DNA of 64,000 bases from Pseudoscleropodium purum (lineage: Eukaryota; Streptophyta; Bryopsida; Hypnales; Brachytheciaceae): contig OZ017797.1 in assembly GCA_963969395.1 (NCBI GenBank), positions 40,300,001 through 40,364,000 of the forward strand, given 5' to 3'. Position numbers and translations under genes: made by a program. Positions 20,247 to 32,010 of the stretch are shown in pieces (positions within the stretch are counted from its first letter, which is position 1; each line of letters opens with the position of its first letter). The notes under the pieces are model-generated. The model was not told the origin of the DNA. It saw only the letters and a list, made by a program, of their open reading frames with translations, and ran no database searches.

Positions 20247-20619
20247 ATTGATTAAATTTCAAAGAAGAAGGAAAATGGTAAATTTAATAATATTGTAATA
20301 AAAAGTGCAATGAGTGTAGGGTCAATGTAGAGCGGTGTAAAGAGAATTATTTATTCTAGGATGTCATGTATTTTGAAAAGTATCTAATTGTTTTTTCACT
20401 TTTGTTTGTGTAATAGAACTAATATGCCCTATACCATTCTCAAAACCATTAATATATCATTTGTGACTACTACATAAACATTAGCTAAGCCCTTTGTAAT
20501 CTCCTTTCATATCCATTTTCAATTCTTAAATATGGCAAACTATTTGTAGCATTAAAGTTTAATATCATATATTATATCAATTTTTATTGGTGTACCATGT
20601 GCCATTGCTATAGTCAAAA

Positions 20620-20840
20620 TCTATACCCTTAAATAAGGTCGTCTGTTTGGTTTGTTTGGTTTGTTTGATGTATTGAGATCTTACAAACCATAAGGCGTTT
20701 GGTGTCTTTTTTTGGTACCACTTGAAATCTCTTTGGGAAGAGGAGTGCATGAACTTTGTTTCATAGCATTTGAATATATAATGTGGAAGTTATTGAATTT
20801 CAAAGTTTTTATGAATAAGAAAATTGAATGAAATTATCTT
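20620..20840 (+). repeat. Dispersed copy of the ~270-bp repeat
   Basis: A diverged direct copy of the tandem unit (GAGATCTTACAAACC, TTGGTACCACTTG, AACTTTGTTTCATAGCATTTG, GAAGTTATTGAATTTCAAAG). Its end runs into a variant tail instead of the CACTAGT end. Confidence 0.65.
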
Positions 20841-22625
20841 ATATTTTTTTAAATTTATAACTTTTGCATCTCATATCTAAATGCCTGGAAACAAAGTCCT
20901 TGCACTCTTTTGTACATAGAGCTTTCTATTCATATGAGTTTTGTGTCCTTTGGACCTATCATATTATAAGCATGTGAAAATTGTAAATAAACACTTTTTT
21001 CTTTTGTTGTATGAATGGAATCTAAAGACCCAATGATTGGGCAATTGTATCTGTTTGGTTAAGTTTCAAGTCCCAATGATTGGGCTATCAATTTGTGTAT
21101 GTAATTTTCTGTGAAAGGAACTCTTAGTTTCTTATTCTTAAAGTTGTGTATATCTAATTTTGATTCTATCATTCTAATTGTTGTATATGCTTGGAGTTGT
21201 GTGTGATTTAGTTGTGAGGCTTGATGCAATTGTTTGAGTGGAAGTACTATAGCTTAAAATTTTTAGTATGATGATTGAAACATTGAATTGGTCTGTGTTT
21301 GTTTAAGCGTATATATTTCTAAATGTGCTTTAAACAGACTTGTGTGTGCTCTATGCTTTAAGTAAGTATATTGAATTTATTGTGAGTGAGCTTTAAGCAT
21401 TGTCTATTGGAGTTGATTTACGGCTTAAAGATGGATATTTAGAATGTAAAGATGAGTGTATTAGGTGAATATTGAGATTGTATATGTCTATTGTAGCCTT
21501 GTAGGGAAATCCTAGTGATTGGATAAACGCATGAAATTGTAATTATCTAGTGATTGGATGATTGAGTTGTAATTTATCATTTTAAGCATTGTCATTAGAA
21601 GATTTTTGGGGCCTCTAGAAGCTTGCTAGTTATCAGAACTTGTAAATACAGGAAACAAGTTTGGTGACATGGCCGAGCCCTTGCCACATCATTGCCCAAA
21701 ATTTATTTATTTTTCAACTTTTGTTGGCATTTGAAGAATTATATTTTTTTATTTTTTTATTTTTTTATTTTCTGAGAGCAAGCCATTCCCTCCACTACGA
21801 GGAACAACCATAGGGGAACCGGCCTAAAACAGGCTTCCGAAGGCCCAAAAAATCTTCTAATGCTATATTTACGTGATTGAATCCAAATTGATGTATGTGT
21901 TAAGGAGTGCTATAAGCAATATTGAGACACTAATAAAGGATTGGAACCAGTTATACTAATAGTGGTTTACTGAGTGATGAGAGACTTTTTAAACGAATAT
22001 TGTGAGCTTACGCTTTAAGCAAATGCAACAAGAAATGAAGACTTATATACTTAAAACTGTATATTATGTTTTTCCTTGCTTAAGCATGCATCTTGTTTGA
22101 ATGCCATACTAAAATAAGATAGGGTTTGCATACTTGTATTGTTGCATACATTTGTGTCAAACAAAAATTAGAAATTGGATAAATGAGTGATATTTTTTCT
22201 AAAACCAATGGGATATATTAACTTTATTTTTCATTCCTTTTGAAATTATAACTTATTTTAATTTTTGAATGTGACTTTAGCCACAATATGTTAAACTATT
22301 TGATCATTCTCTAAATCTTAAAGCCCTATATTATAGTTGTAGGTATTTGCAAAGTAGGCCAATCTAGATTACAAATGTAGAAGTTATGAATGTTTTTGAT
22401 TAAAAAATTAAATTAAATTATCTTTTATTTTGAAAAAATTAGAATACCACAAAACAAAGTCTTTGCACTCTTTTTTGCCCAAAGTTTTCTATTTGTACCA
22501 AGAACACAACCCTAGCACCTCAATAAAGCCCTATGGTGTAAAAGATATTGAATTTTAACCTTTTTCAATTGAAATATTAAAATTTTATCTTTATTTTTAT
22601 TTTGGTTGTGGCAAAGGCACAAAGC
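20841..22625. other. AT-rich non-coding stretch with fragments of repeats
   Basis: No gene is supported here. Near 20880-20950 and 22440-22560 are partial, diverged repeat pieces (AAACAAAGTCCTTGCACTCTTTT and the GGTTGTGGCAAAGGCACA tail). A segment at 21775-21875 with AACAACCATAGGGGAACC resembles 24665-24770 with AACAACCATTCCCC, so a further low-copy repeat is likely. Confidence 0.45.
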
Positions 22626-22629
22626 AAAT

Positions 22630-22960
22630 TAGTCTACACCTTATATTAGGTTTTTTGTTTTTTTAAATGTTGAGATTTAACAAATCATAAGGCATAATGT
22701 GGCATTCTTAGTACCATTCAAAAACTTTTGGCAAGAAGGGGTCTAAGGACTTTATTTTGTGGTATTTCAACCTACGATACGAAGGTTATTGAATTTTAAA
22801 GTTTTTATGAATTCTAAAATTGAATTAAATTATCTTATAATTAGAAAATTTTATAACTTTTACATCAAAGGTCTAAATGTCATGAAACAAAATCCTTGCA
22901 CTATTTTTTGCAGAAGGCTTTCTAATTATATTACTTTTGGACCTACAATTCAATTTATTG
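22630..22960 (+). repeat. Dispersed copy of the ~270-bp repeat, with extended tail
   Basis: A diverged direct copy: TATTAGGTTTTTTG head, TTAGTACCATTC core, GACTTTATTTTGTGG, then GAAGGTTATTGAATTTTAAAG. It continues into the AACAAAATCCTTGCAC module also seen near 20890 and 22460. Confidence 0.6.
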
Positions 22961-22969
22961 TGTGAGCAA

Positions 22970-24065
22970 AATTTTATGACATTTGAATACAATAGTCAAA
23001 AGTTATGACCTGAAATGTTCCTTTTTTTGTAAAAAGGGCATTCCAGATAGATCATAAAAAATCACTTTTTTTAGAATAAAAAATTTGAAATTGGTTTTCT
23101 GGAGTTTCATATATGTGGAAAGGTTTCTTTCTATTTTCGATATTTAGTTTTGAGGATTTTTGATTTGCGGGTAGTTATGGATTCTTTACTCTAAAATAAA
23201 CTTTGAAGTCCTCTACCTAATTCAATATTCAATATTTTTGAAAAAAATAAAATCATAAAATGTATATTGTTTATTAGAACATTGCAACCATTGAATTGAC
23301 ATTTTTCAATTCCATAGTTAAATTCTTAACAATTTTGTCTTTTGAATAATTCTCTATTATTGTCTAGTTACTATTTTTTTCCTAAGGTAGCAACATCCAT
23401 AACCATTATTGTATCCATAACTATCACCTATAAAATTTTTAATAATCTTTGGAAGTAAATAGATGTCATTACAAGGATGTACTACATTTGAACATCAAAC
23501 TCTAGTGTTAGTATTAGTGCAATTGAAGTCAACTCTTCAAAAATTCACAAATTATTTTCAAAGTATCCAAATAATACATTCAAAAGTGTGCAATAATGAT
23601 ATTTTTCTTGATAATAGGATACTATAATTTTTTGGATGTCTATTATTAATACTAATGTTAAAAACCTTTAAAATGATGGTTATGGGTGCTACTACCATAT
23701 ATGTTTTACAATTCCAAATGATTTGAAATTTTTTAAGCATGTGGCCAATTTGTCTAGAAAAAAGAATCCAAACAAGCACCACCATTTTAGACAATTTTTT
23801 ATTATAGAAAAGTAAGCTTGTGAAGTGCATTTGCCCTATTTTTTACAAGGTCAAAAAAATAATCTTTGTGAATTAAAATGCCAATATCTGCCAATCCACA
23901 TAGTGGAATTCTCTTAAATTTTTTCCATGTCTTTTCAAACCATTCTACTACAAGATCCTACAATTTCATGTGCCAAAATAAGGTTTTAAGAAAAATTGGC
24001 ATTTGTTCTAGAAATAGCAATTTGGGGCATTTTCGATTAAAACATAGTAAAAAAACTTAAGGGGT
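22970..24065 (+). repeat. Long dispersed repeat, copy 1 (~1.1 kb)
   Basis: This copy shares order and wording with 29015-29795: AGTCAAAAGTTATGA, TTTGCGGGTAGTTATGGATTC, AAATAAACTTTGAAGTCCT, a CATGTGGCCA block, GATCCTACAATT, then AAAACATAGT..AACTTaaGGGGTTAA at the end. Small ORFs inside it are not conserved between copies. It is probably a non-autonomous element or an old LTR fragment. Confidence 0.65.
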
Positions 24066-24785
24066 TAATTACCAACTTTTTTCTTTTTAAAACTTAACGA
24101 AGTACAATATATAACACATCAAGGTTGTTCAAGGGACTACGGGAATAGGTTCATGGTAATAGGTACTAAAATTTACCAAAAATAATAAATTTTGATTATA
24201 ATTTTTAGATGGAATCTTTAAAAAATTATATGCTCATAAGCTCATAAGTTCATGTTCACACACTCTCAAAATAGCAATCCTAGTCTTTAAACTACACATA
24301 TTGTTTCAAAGACAAATCAAATAGAGTCTATGGTGCGGCAAATGCATAAGAAACCTAGACTTTTAATTTTGAGCATGCATGACATATTATGTATTGCGCA
24401 ATCAATATTGGTAGACTAGCATATATTAGAATGTTTTTTGGTATGTGACCACGTTAGGTCAAGTTTTAACACCTACACTTTAGTTGCAATCTCTATCTAT
24501 CATAGACATTAAAGGAGTTTTCCGTCATCGGGAGGATTGTAAGTTCCCAAATTGTAGAAACTACCCTGTAGAGGGCTACAACAACTGCCATGTCCGAAAA
24601 AAATAATTTTTTAAAAACTTTTTTCTTCATTTCAAGATTAAAATTTTTATTTTTATTTTTATTTATTTTTGGGAACAACCATTCCCCAGAATTGCAAGGG
24701 GGAAGTTTGCGGTGCACCAACTTAAAATAACTCTCCAAACCCCCATAAATCGTCTAATGCTTGAACTCTTGTTGGTCTTTAGACT

Positions 24786-26040
24786 TTGTCAAATTACTTG
24801 TTGTTACCTCTTATGGAGCTAAATACATTTGTGATGGTGAATCATTTTAGCAAATGGATTGAACTTCTAATTCTATCCCAAATAATTTCAAAATTAGTAG
24901 CCATGATTTTTCATAATTGCGTTTTTACACGTTTTGGAGCACTTGATGTGTTCATGGATCAAGAGAAGGAATTTCTTATTTCATTTGTGGACTTGCAACT
25001 AAGATCCCAATAGATCACCACACACCTTTCAAAATCATTGTGAAATAAAGTAGAATCATTCAAACTTGATCATTCAAGCAATTAACAATACACAATAAAG
25101 AGTATGAAGGGTTGCATATTTGTTCTTTGTAGAGAGATAAGGAATATGGAGATTCCAATTTTTCTATAATTTTATTGTCAAAATTGAAATTACTATGTTT
25201 TTTGAAAGGTAAAAAGTAGGCATAACCAATAGCCAATGTCTAGAGTCTTGCAATTCGAATCATTCAAGAACTACATTCCCACTCACTACTTCCTACTTTT
25301 CTACTCATTAATTTGGGACATGTGTCATCATCTTATTAGTCCTACCCTTGAAAAGAAAGAAAACACACATTCTAATCTTTAGTTGGAATTTATTCCAACC
25401 TTGGTCGGAAATAAATGAATGCTATAGGTTGGATACCAGAGCCCAATTGGATATAGGTGGTTCTACTTTAAATGGTTTGGCTAGATGTATTGTTTAGACA
25501 CTTAAGCATGGTTTACTCAGGTATAGATTACTTCATAGAAACCACCATAATTGGAATTTGATGCTACAATGGATTGTTGTGCAATATTGCTTCAAGAAAC
25601 AAACATCATTGGTTCCTTAAAATTCTTACTTGTTATTGTATAGTAGGGAACCTATTTTATCTAGCTCAATGCAAGAAAAATTGGCCTTAGTTATAGACTT
25701 GAATGACCTTGATATTTGAGTGTAATGTCTTCATGACCAAGTAGAATTTTTCAAAAAAACTATGCAAATGACTATCATAATACTTTGCATTATGTCCACA
25801 TTTGTAGCGGCACTTATCAACCTCAATTGTAGAGGGTTTTTAAGGGGGATTATATTTATCTGCAATGTGAAGCACTTACATCTCTATAGTCTATATGTCA
25901 AGGCAAAGTACACTATCTTTTAAGGAAATGATGTGTTACTTAGTAGCATTTTGTTGTTGGAAGGCGAGAACAAACAAGAGTGTTAGGAGAGTTCAAAAAA
26001 TTTGTGTTCCTTATTAGTTGTGCGTTGGGACCAAACTACA
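24786..26040 (+). pseudogene. Decayed Ty3/gypsy integrase of a second, unrelated element
   Basis: A plus-strand translation across several frames and stops keeps integrase wording: VMVNHFSKWIELL then FTRFGALDVFMDQEKEF near 24830-24990 (the catalytic-core region), and NGLARCIV, TLKHGLL, HHNWNLMLQWIV, LLYSREPILSSSMQEKL, VIDLND near 25460-25720. Further on, LLLEGENKQEC and SSKN (near 25945-26000) fit the C-terminal region of the same polyprotein. Many stops and frame changes show long decay. I found no LTRs for it. It differs clearly from the integrase of the intact element. Confidence 0.65.
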
Positions 26041-28740
26041 CCTAGTGTTGGCAATAGAGCCCAACAATCTTTTGTATTTGATTTGTAGATAGAAGAAAGG
26101 CCAAAACTCTAAACCTTCAAAGTAAATTTAACAAAATATAAATTCTAAATAGCCAAAATTGTAAAGAATCTCACGCTCTTTCCCAAATGGTTGAATACTT
26201 CCTAATTAAACTTTAGTATATTTTTGGAAACCTTTAGAAATTAAGTACTTGATTCAAAATTTAAAGTTGGATTTTAACAACTTGATTTAATTGATTAATG
26301 CCTAAATCTTATTTCTTTTTCTATAGAAAGGTCAAATATTAATCAAAAGGCAAAAATTTGACATATACTTCCAATGTTATTGACACCACAATTCATCTTC
26401 TTGTATCATGATTGTAATTGAGTCGTAATATCTATTACTCTTTGTCTTTGTTGATTTTCTAAAGTTTTTTTGTACCCCTTAAATTGAGAGGTTACAAAGT
26501 AATTAGAACTCTAAACTAGTCTTCATTGTTGTTTTGATTAACAATTGTCTTGTTTATGGCAATCTTTAATTACACAACAACTTCAACTAGTAGATGACCA
26601 ACATTACAAAAACACCACCTCAACAACCAAATAGGCTTAGCATTTGTTAAATAGTAGTGGTATAAATATTGCATATTAATTGTGTGTCTAAACAAGACCA
26701 ATTTTATCTACATTAATACACAAATGCACATGGCAATATCTTTATTTCCATAGCCTAACAACAATTCAAATGTAAAAAACTATGTTTTTAATGAAATTTT
26801 AGGTGACATCCACTTATTTTTATATCAATAATAACATCATTTCAAATGTAGCATCTTGGGCTATATTGGCAATCAAGACTAATTGATAGTCAACAAGTAG
26901 GTGAGATGTATTTTTCTAAGCCATGAAGAGTCAATGCACTATTGTAGTATAATTAGGAAGGTCTTTGTGTAACTTTAGTTTGATTCTCCTATTCAAATAT
27001 GGCAACTAATTGGCGTTTGTAAGGATGGAAGAATTGCAAGTTCAAAAAATTGACTACTACTTTGGAAAAGACTGATTAAATAACTCAAAAGATTTGATAT
27101 TTTTAAATAGATTAATTCATTAACCTAATTAGTTTGTCAATGTATTTGAAATCCAATTTAGTTGTTGCGATTTCATATCAATTCTTAGTATTATACAAGA
27201 GTGCACACGATTCCAAATTTTTACTCTGTGGAATAAATATAAAGCTTTGCCTTTTATTTGCAATTGGTTAATTTTACATTTTTCTTCCTTCCATAAACCA
27301 AATATGAATCCAAATTTTCCAAATTTTCCTATAAATAATGTGTTTCATCCCATGTTATCTTCAAGGCAACAATCTAAGTGGGCCCTACTATTCAATAAAT
27401 GATAAGGTGTGAAATAGAGCCTTTTTGTGGTTGGACCTTCGAGTGCTATTAAGCATCAATAGATATGAAGACAAAATCATGTTAAATTTTGTTTTTTTCA
27501 ATTATAGCTTTTTTTAAAGAGGGCCAATGCTCTATAAAAACATTTATTTATTTTACAAAATGCTAATTAGGGAGAAAGATTTTGAGCATCTTCTTGAGTT
27601 TTACAATCATTTCTCTTTCTTTTCCTCTCACTTCAATTTATTCAACTTCCTCCACATTTTTATTACCTCCATATACTTGTAACATTAAAACAAAAGCTAA
27701 TAGTTTTTCGACCTTGAAAAAAATGAAAGAATTACTTATTTACCTCAACTCAAGGTTGATCCAATTGAAAAAATTGAAATCATGTATACAAACAAGGACC
27801 TTGAAGTAGCTAGGAGACATCGTGAAATACAAAATTAACTATTCTAAATAAGGGACAATTTTATTTCATATATCTACTTTGGTTAACCAAGTAATGTTTT
27901 TACAAACAATAATTGTCCATTCGGATGATTTCACCTAAGACTTTAGGATAGAAAAGAATGTTTTTTCATCCAATTGTTTTTGGAAGTTGCTTAAGTATAT
28001 TTTCAAAGAATAGTATTTCAGATTCCCTCATTATGGTATTATTGACTTTTTAAAAAAAAAAATGCTTAATCCACATAATTCACTTGGCCTTGTAGTGTAT
28101 TTTGGCCATTTCTTCCTCTTTACTCTTGATGTGAATTTTAGCCATAAAATTGATATTTTTCGAATTTGATTTCAACTAATGAAATTAAGCTTATCAACTT
28201 TAGTTTCTATTCCAATTTGAAATTTAAAAATATTCATAAATATCGATATTTTATATCAATATGAACTCTAGGACTATAACCATGGTTTGTTGATTGTCTA
28301 GTTTTAGAATGATGCAATAATTTTGGTTTATACTATGATTTTATACATTATAATATACATCTATGGTGATAATTTTAGATATTTTAAGAGTATTTTGTAT
28401 TTGATATGAACTTTTGTCATTTTTGTCTTAAAAAATCTATAATATTTTCAAATTTTTTCCAAAAAGTTTGAAATTTTTTATGACTTGTAGTAGACATATG
28501 AATTCATCTCTAAAAAATAAATATAAGATTTTAAATTCATATCTAAATGCAAAATGGCAACAAATAGAGTGATACATAATGAGGCTTAAAATCAATGATC
28601 ATGGACCCATCTAAGGTTAAGCTTAATGCCCTCTCCTCATTTGTCAACACAAAGCACTTCAATGGCTCAGAGAGTTTTTTCATTGTCATCAAGGTAAGAT
28701 GCTAATCTATAAATGACAATGAGGATGTTTTCCGGCCAAT
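26041..28740. other. AT-rich desert, no supported gene
   Basis: This is very AT-rich sequence with only short chance ORFs. I recognise no motif, RNA gene or clear repeat boundary in it. Confidence 0.5.
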
Positions 28741-29014
28741 GAATGACAAATAAAATTTCTCCGTATAGGAGAGAAGTACAACTATTCATCCTTCAAAGTT
28801 TGTGTGAAACAGGGAAGGTCATTTGTAGTAGTTTGACTTCCAATGACTACTCTTGCATTTCCTTTTTAACCCTTAAAGGACCAAATTGCATTTTTTGGCA
28901 ACATATAAATTTTGGACAATTGTGTGTGACTAGAGATTTCCATAATTTTGGCTTAAATTTTGATAGAAGGTATGGACAAGGAATATTTCTCATGTGCACT
29001 AAACTTTAGGACAT

Positions 29015-29795
29015 TTGAAAATATGAGTCAAAAGTTATAGCCTAAATGTAGTTTGTTTCTTAAATTAGACAATTTAGGCAGATTTGAAAAAATCATTTTT
29101 TTCAAAAACTCAAATTTCAAATTAGTTTTTTAGATTTATATATATATTAAAAACTTTAAATTGTTCTACTTTGATCAATGAGTCAAAAGTTATGAGGTAT
29201 TTTAGTTTGCGGGTAGTTATGGATTCTCTACTCCAAAATAAACTTTGAAGTCCTTTATTGAACTCAATTTTTAATATTTCTCGAAAAAAAGAAAAACACT
29301 AGCTAAAGATTGTTTATTACAACAATACTACCATTGGGATTGGCATTTTTCAATTCCATAAATAAATTGTTAATAATTTAGTATCTTAAACCATTCTCTA
29401 CATTTTTCTACTTACTATTTTTTTCTATATATAGTACAATTTCAAATGATCTAAAAATTTTCAGCATGTAGCCACTATGCCTTGAAGAATAAATCGAAAG
29501 AGTTGAAATAATTTTGAACATTTTTTCATACAAATGTGACCTTGTAAAGTTCAGCTGCCCGATTTTTCGCAAGGACAAAAAAATGATTTTTGTCACTTCA
29601 AATGCTAATATCCTGCAATCTTCTAAGTAGAAATTTCTGAAATTTTTACCACATATTTCAAAACTAGTTTACTACAGGATCCTACAATTATATGTGGCCA
29701 AAATTATTTTTTTTCTAAATTTTGAAACTTGTATAAGAAATGGCAGTTTTGGAGCATTTTGGGCGAAAACATAGTCAAGGAACTTTAGGGGTTAA
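29015..29795 (+). repeat. Long dispersed repeat, copy 2
   Basis: A direct copy of the repeat at 22970-24065, shorter because of internal deletions. Matching landmarks in order are AGTCAAAAGTTATAG, TTTGCGGGTAGTTATGGATTC, AAATAAACTTTGAAGTCC, AGCATGTAGCCA, GATCCTACAATT, and AAAACATAGTCAAGGAACTTTAGGGGTTAA at the end. Confidence 0.65.
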
Positions 29796-31850
29796 GACAA
29801 CAACTCACACAATACTAGTATTGATGATTTTTATGGTAACAAGCTCATCATTTATGGATTAAAGAATGGTTGTAGGAAATGGATCCTATAGGTGAATTAT
29901 GTTTTATGCAAGGTAATTATGAAAAGGAAAAAAAATCAAAAACCAAAAAAACTATTGTGTGCCATGTTAATTTCATGTTCTTTAACTTGACTAGCTCATT
30001 TGGGGGCCTTTGATTGCAAATATGAATTCAAAATTTTTGTAAAACAAAATTTCTATATTTTTTTCCAGAGGTAAATTCACCCTACATGGCCCACTTCATA
30101 CATATTGACCACGGCGCTTTCAATTACAATCAGGTAGGGGGCTGTAAATGTGACCTGTTTCTCGGAAGCATCCCTAAAAGAGATTGGAAACTAACACTTA
30201 GTGGCTGTAGAATGGATACAATTTGTGTGCAAAAAATAAAATGCACACAGTGAGAGCGGCTTTTAATTTTAGAGTGATTACTTTTAACTTCAAGAATGGG
30301 TAGGATTCTAAACAGAGTATGATCATTTCAGAAACAATAGATTTTTTTTTCCGAAAAGAGCAAACAACAATAAATTATTTTTTTAATCGGCATTCATGAT
30401 ATGCAGTCTAGCCCTACACACTTTAATATGCTGGTCTTTATCAAGCTCTGTCAGGGTCGCCTTTACAAACAATGTCCTCTCTTTTAAGCATGCCACTCGC
30501 TTGCTTCTTGGGACAAGTATGTCCTTTTTCAAATTGTTTGTGTCCAGCTTTTGTTGAGTCTAGGATCTAGAATATGCTACCTGTGACAACTTTCTTAAAA
30601 AATTCTTCAGTAATTCACAAGTGTTTCGAAAATTATGAGAATTTTTTGCATTGTATTCGGCTTCTATTTGTCTTCTACTGAAAAATTAGGCAAAATATTT
30701 TCCAGTATGAACAACACACAAAAATGTCTCCACAGCTTTTAAAGGGTCGCTTTTACAGCCCACTACCATACACCCTGCGGGCATGGTGAAGCCCCATGAG
30801 ATTTTTATTTGCAACTGAGTGGCCAGGGATGGCCATGCCCAGCAAATGGTGAGCGAGGAAAAAATCTGCAAAAGCTGGCAAAAGCAGACGAATCATTTCA
30901 AACCCTAATAACTTTCAAGGAATACTATAAATATATAAAAGGCAGTTTGAGGGAGAAAAGGCTAATAAGTAAGGACAGTAGGAAACTGCTCATGAGATTC
31001 CAGTTTGTGGCCGGCAATGCATTTCGCATGTCCACAAACAGTTGAAAAAAATATCACTGAATTCTTTTAAACCTTAAATGCCCAAGGGGCGACCCTCGAA
31101 ATCATCCTTTCCTATTACTGTGTGAATCACTAGCTTCCAAAATTGCAAAAGTAGCATTGCAAGTCAAACTATTGGAGAAGATCTTCCCTTTCCAAAATTT
31201 TTTTGAAGATGAATAGTTGCACTTATGTCCTATAGAGTTTGATTCTTTGTCATCCATCATACACAAAACGTCCACCTCAATGTTCAAGGGTTAAAAATAT
31301 CAACTGAAGGATATCTTTTAGATTGGGGTGAAAAAATGAGTCAAGGTTATGAAGAAGGGTTAAAACATGTTCAACATGGCTCAAATAGGAAACTATCAAG
31401 TACATACTCCCTAAACCAACACTTTTTTCTTCTTGTGCTTAGCTACTATTGTTAAGCTTAAACTAATAAAATTTTCATATTTTCTTGTAGGCAAGCAAAA
31501 AAAAGTTTCAATACATTAAAGAATGTGACATTTGGATACGATATGCAAAAGTAATGAAAAGACAAAGTTTTTTGGGGGGAGAAGTTCTAAAACTAATTGT
31601 TTGTTTAACATATGCACATATAAATTTTGGAGACTTATGTAAAGTGATGATGGTGATTTGAACCCTTAAAAGTTTTTGACTATGCTTCCACCCAATACGC
31701 TCCTAAATTGCAAACTCTAGTATAAGTACCAAATTTTAGAATAAAAACATTTATAAACACATATAATAGTAGGGATCTCTTAGTACACCAGTGTAGAAAG
31801 ATGTGGAAAAAAATTCAGAAATTTTCATTGTATAGATTGCAAGATAATAG
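29796..31850. other. Non-coding stretch, somewhat less AT-rich
   Basis: The part from about 30100 to 31100 is less AT-rich and more complex, but I recognise no protein in any frame and no splice pattern. Confidence 0.4.
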
Positions 31851-31859
31851 TGTTTGAAT

Positions 31860-32010
31860 TAATAAATAAAAAAATTTTGGCCCTTCTAAAACCAGGAAGC
31901 TACAAGGTCACATTTGTATGAAAAAATCACTAAAATGGTGGTATTCTTTGGATTCATTCTTTATAGCAAGTTGGCTACATACCTGAGAAATTTAGGTCAT
32001 TTGGATATGA
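31860..32010 (-). repeat. Inverted fragment of the long dispersed repeat
   Basis: Read on the minus strand this matches the middle of the 22970-24065 repeat (near 23700-23830): the CACTAAAATGGTGGTATTC, TTTGGATTCATTC and AAGTTGGCTACAT words on the plus strand are the complement of that block. Only about 150 bases are recognisable. Confidence 0.55.

Noticed and set aside
22759..22965. Small ORFs in the AT-rich desert (also 23558-23830, 27582-27809, 29408-29596)
   Set aside because: They lie in non-coding repeats or low-complexity AT sequence and are not preserved between repeat copies.
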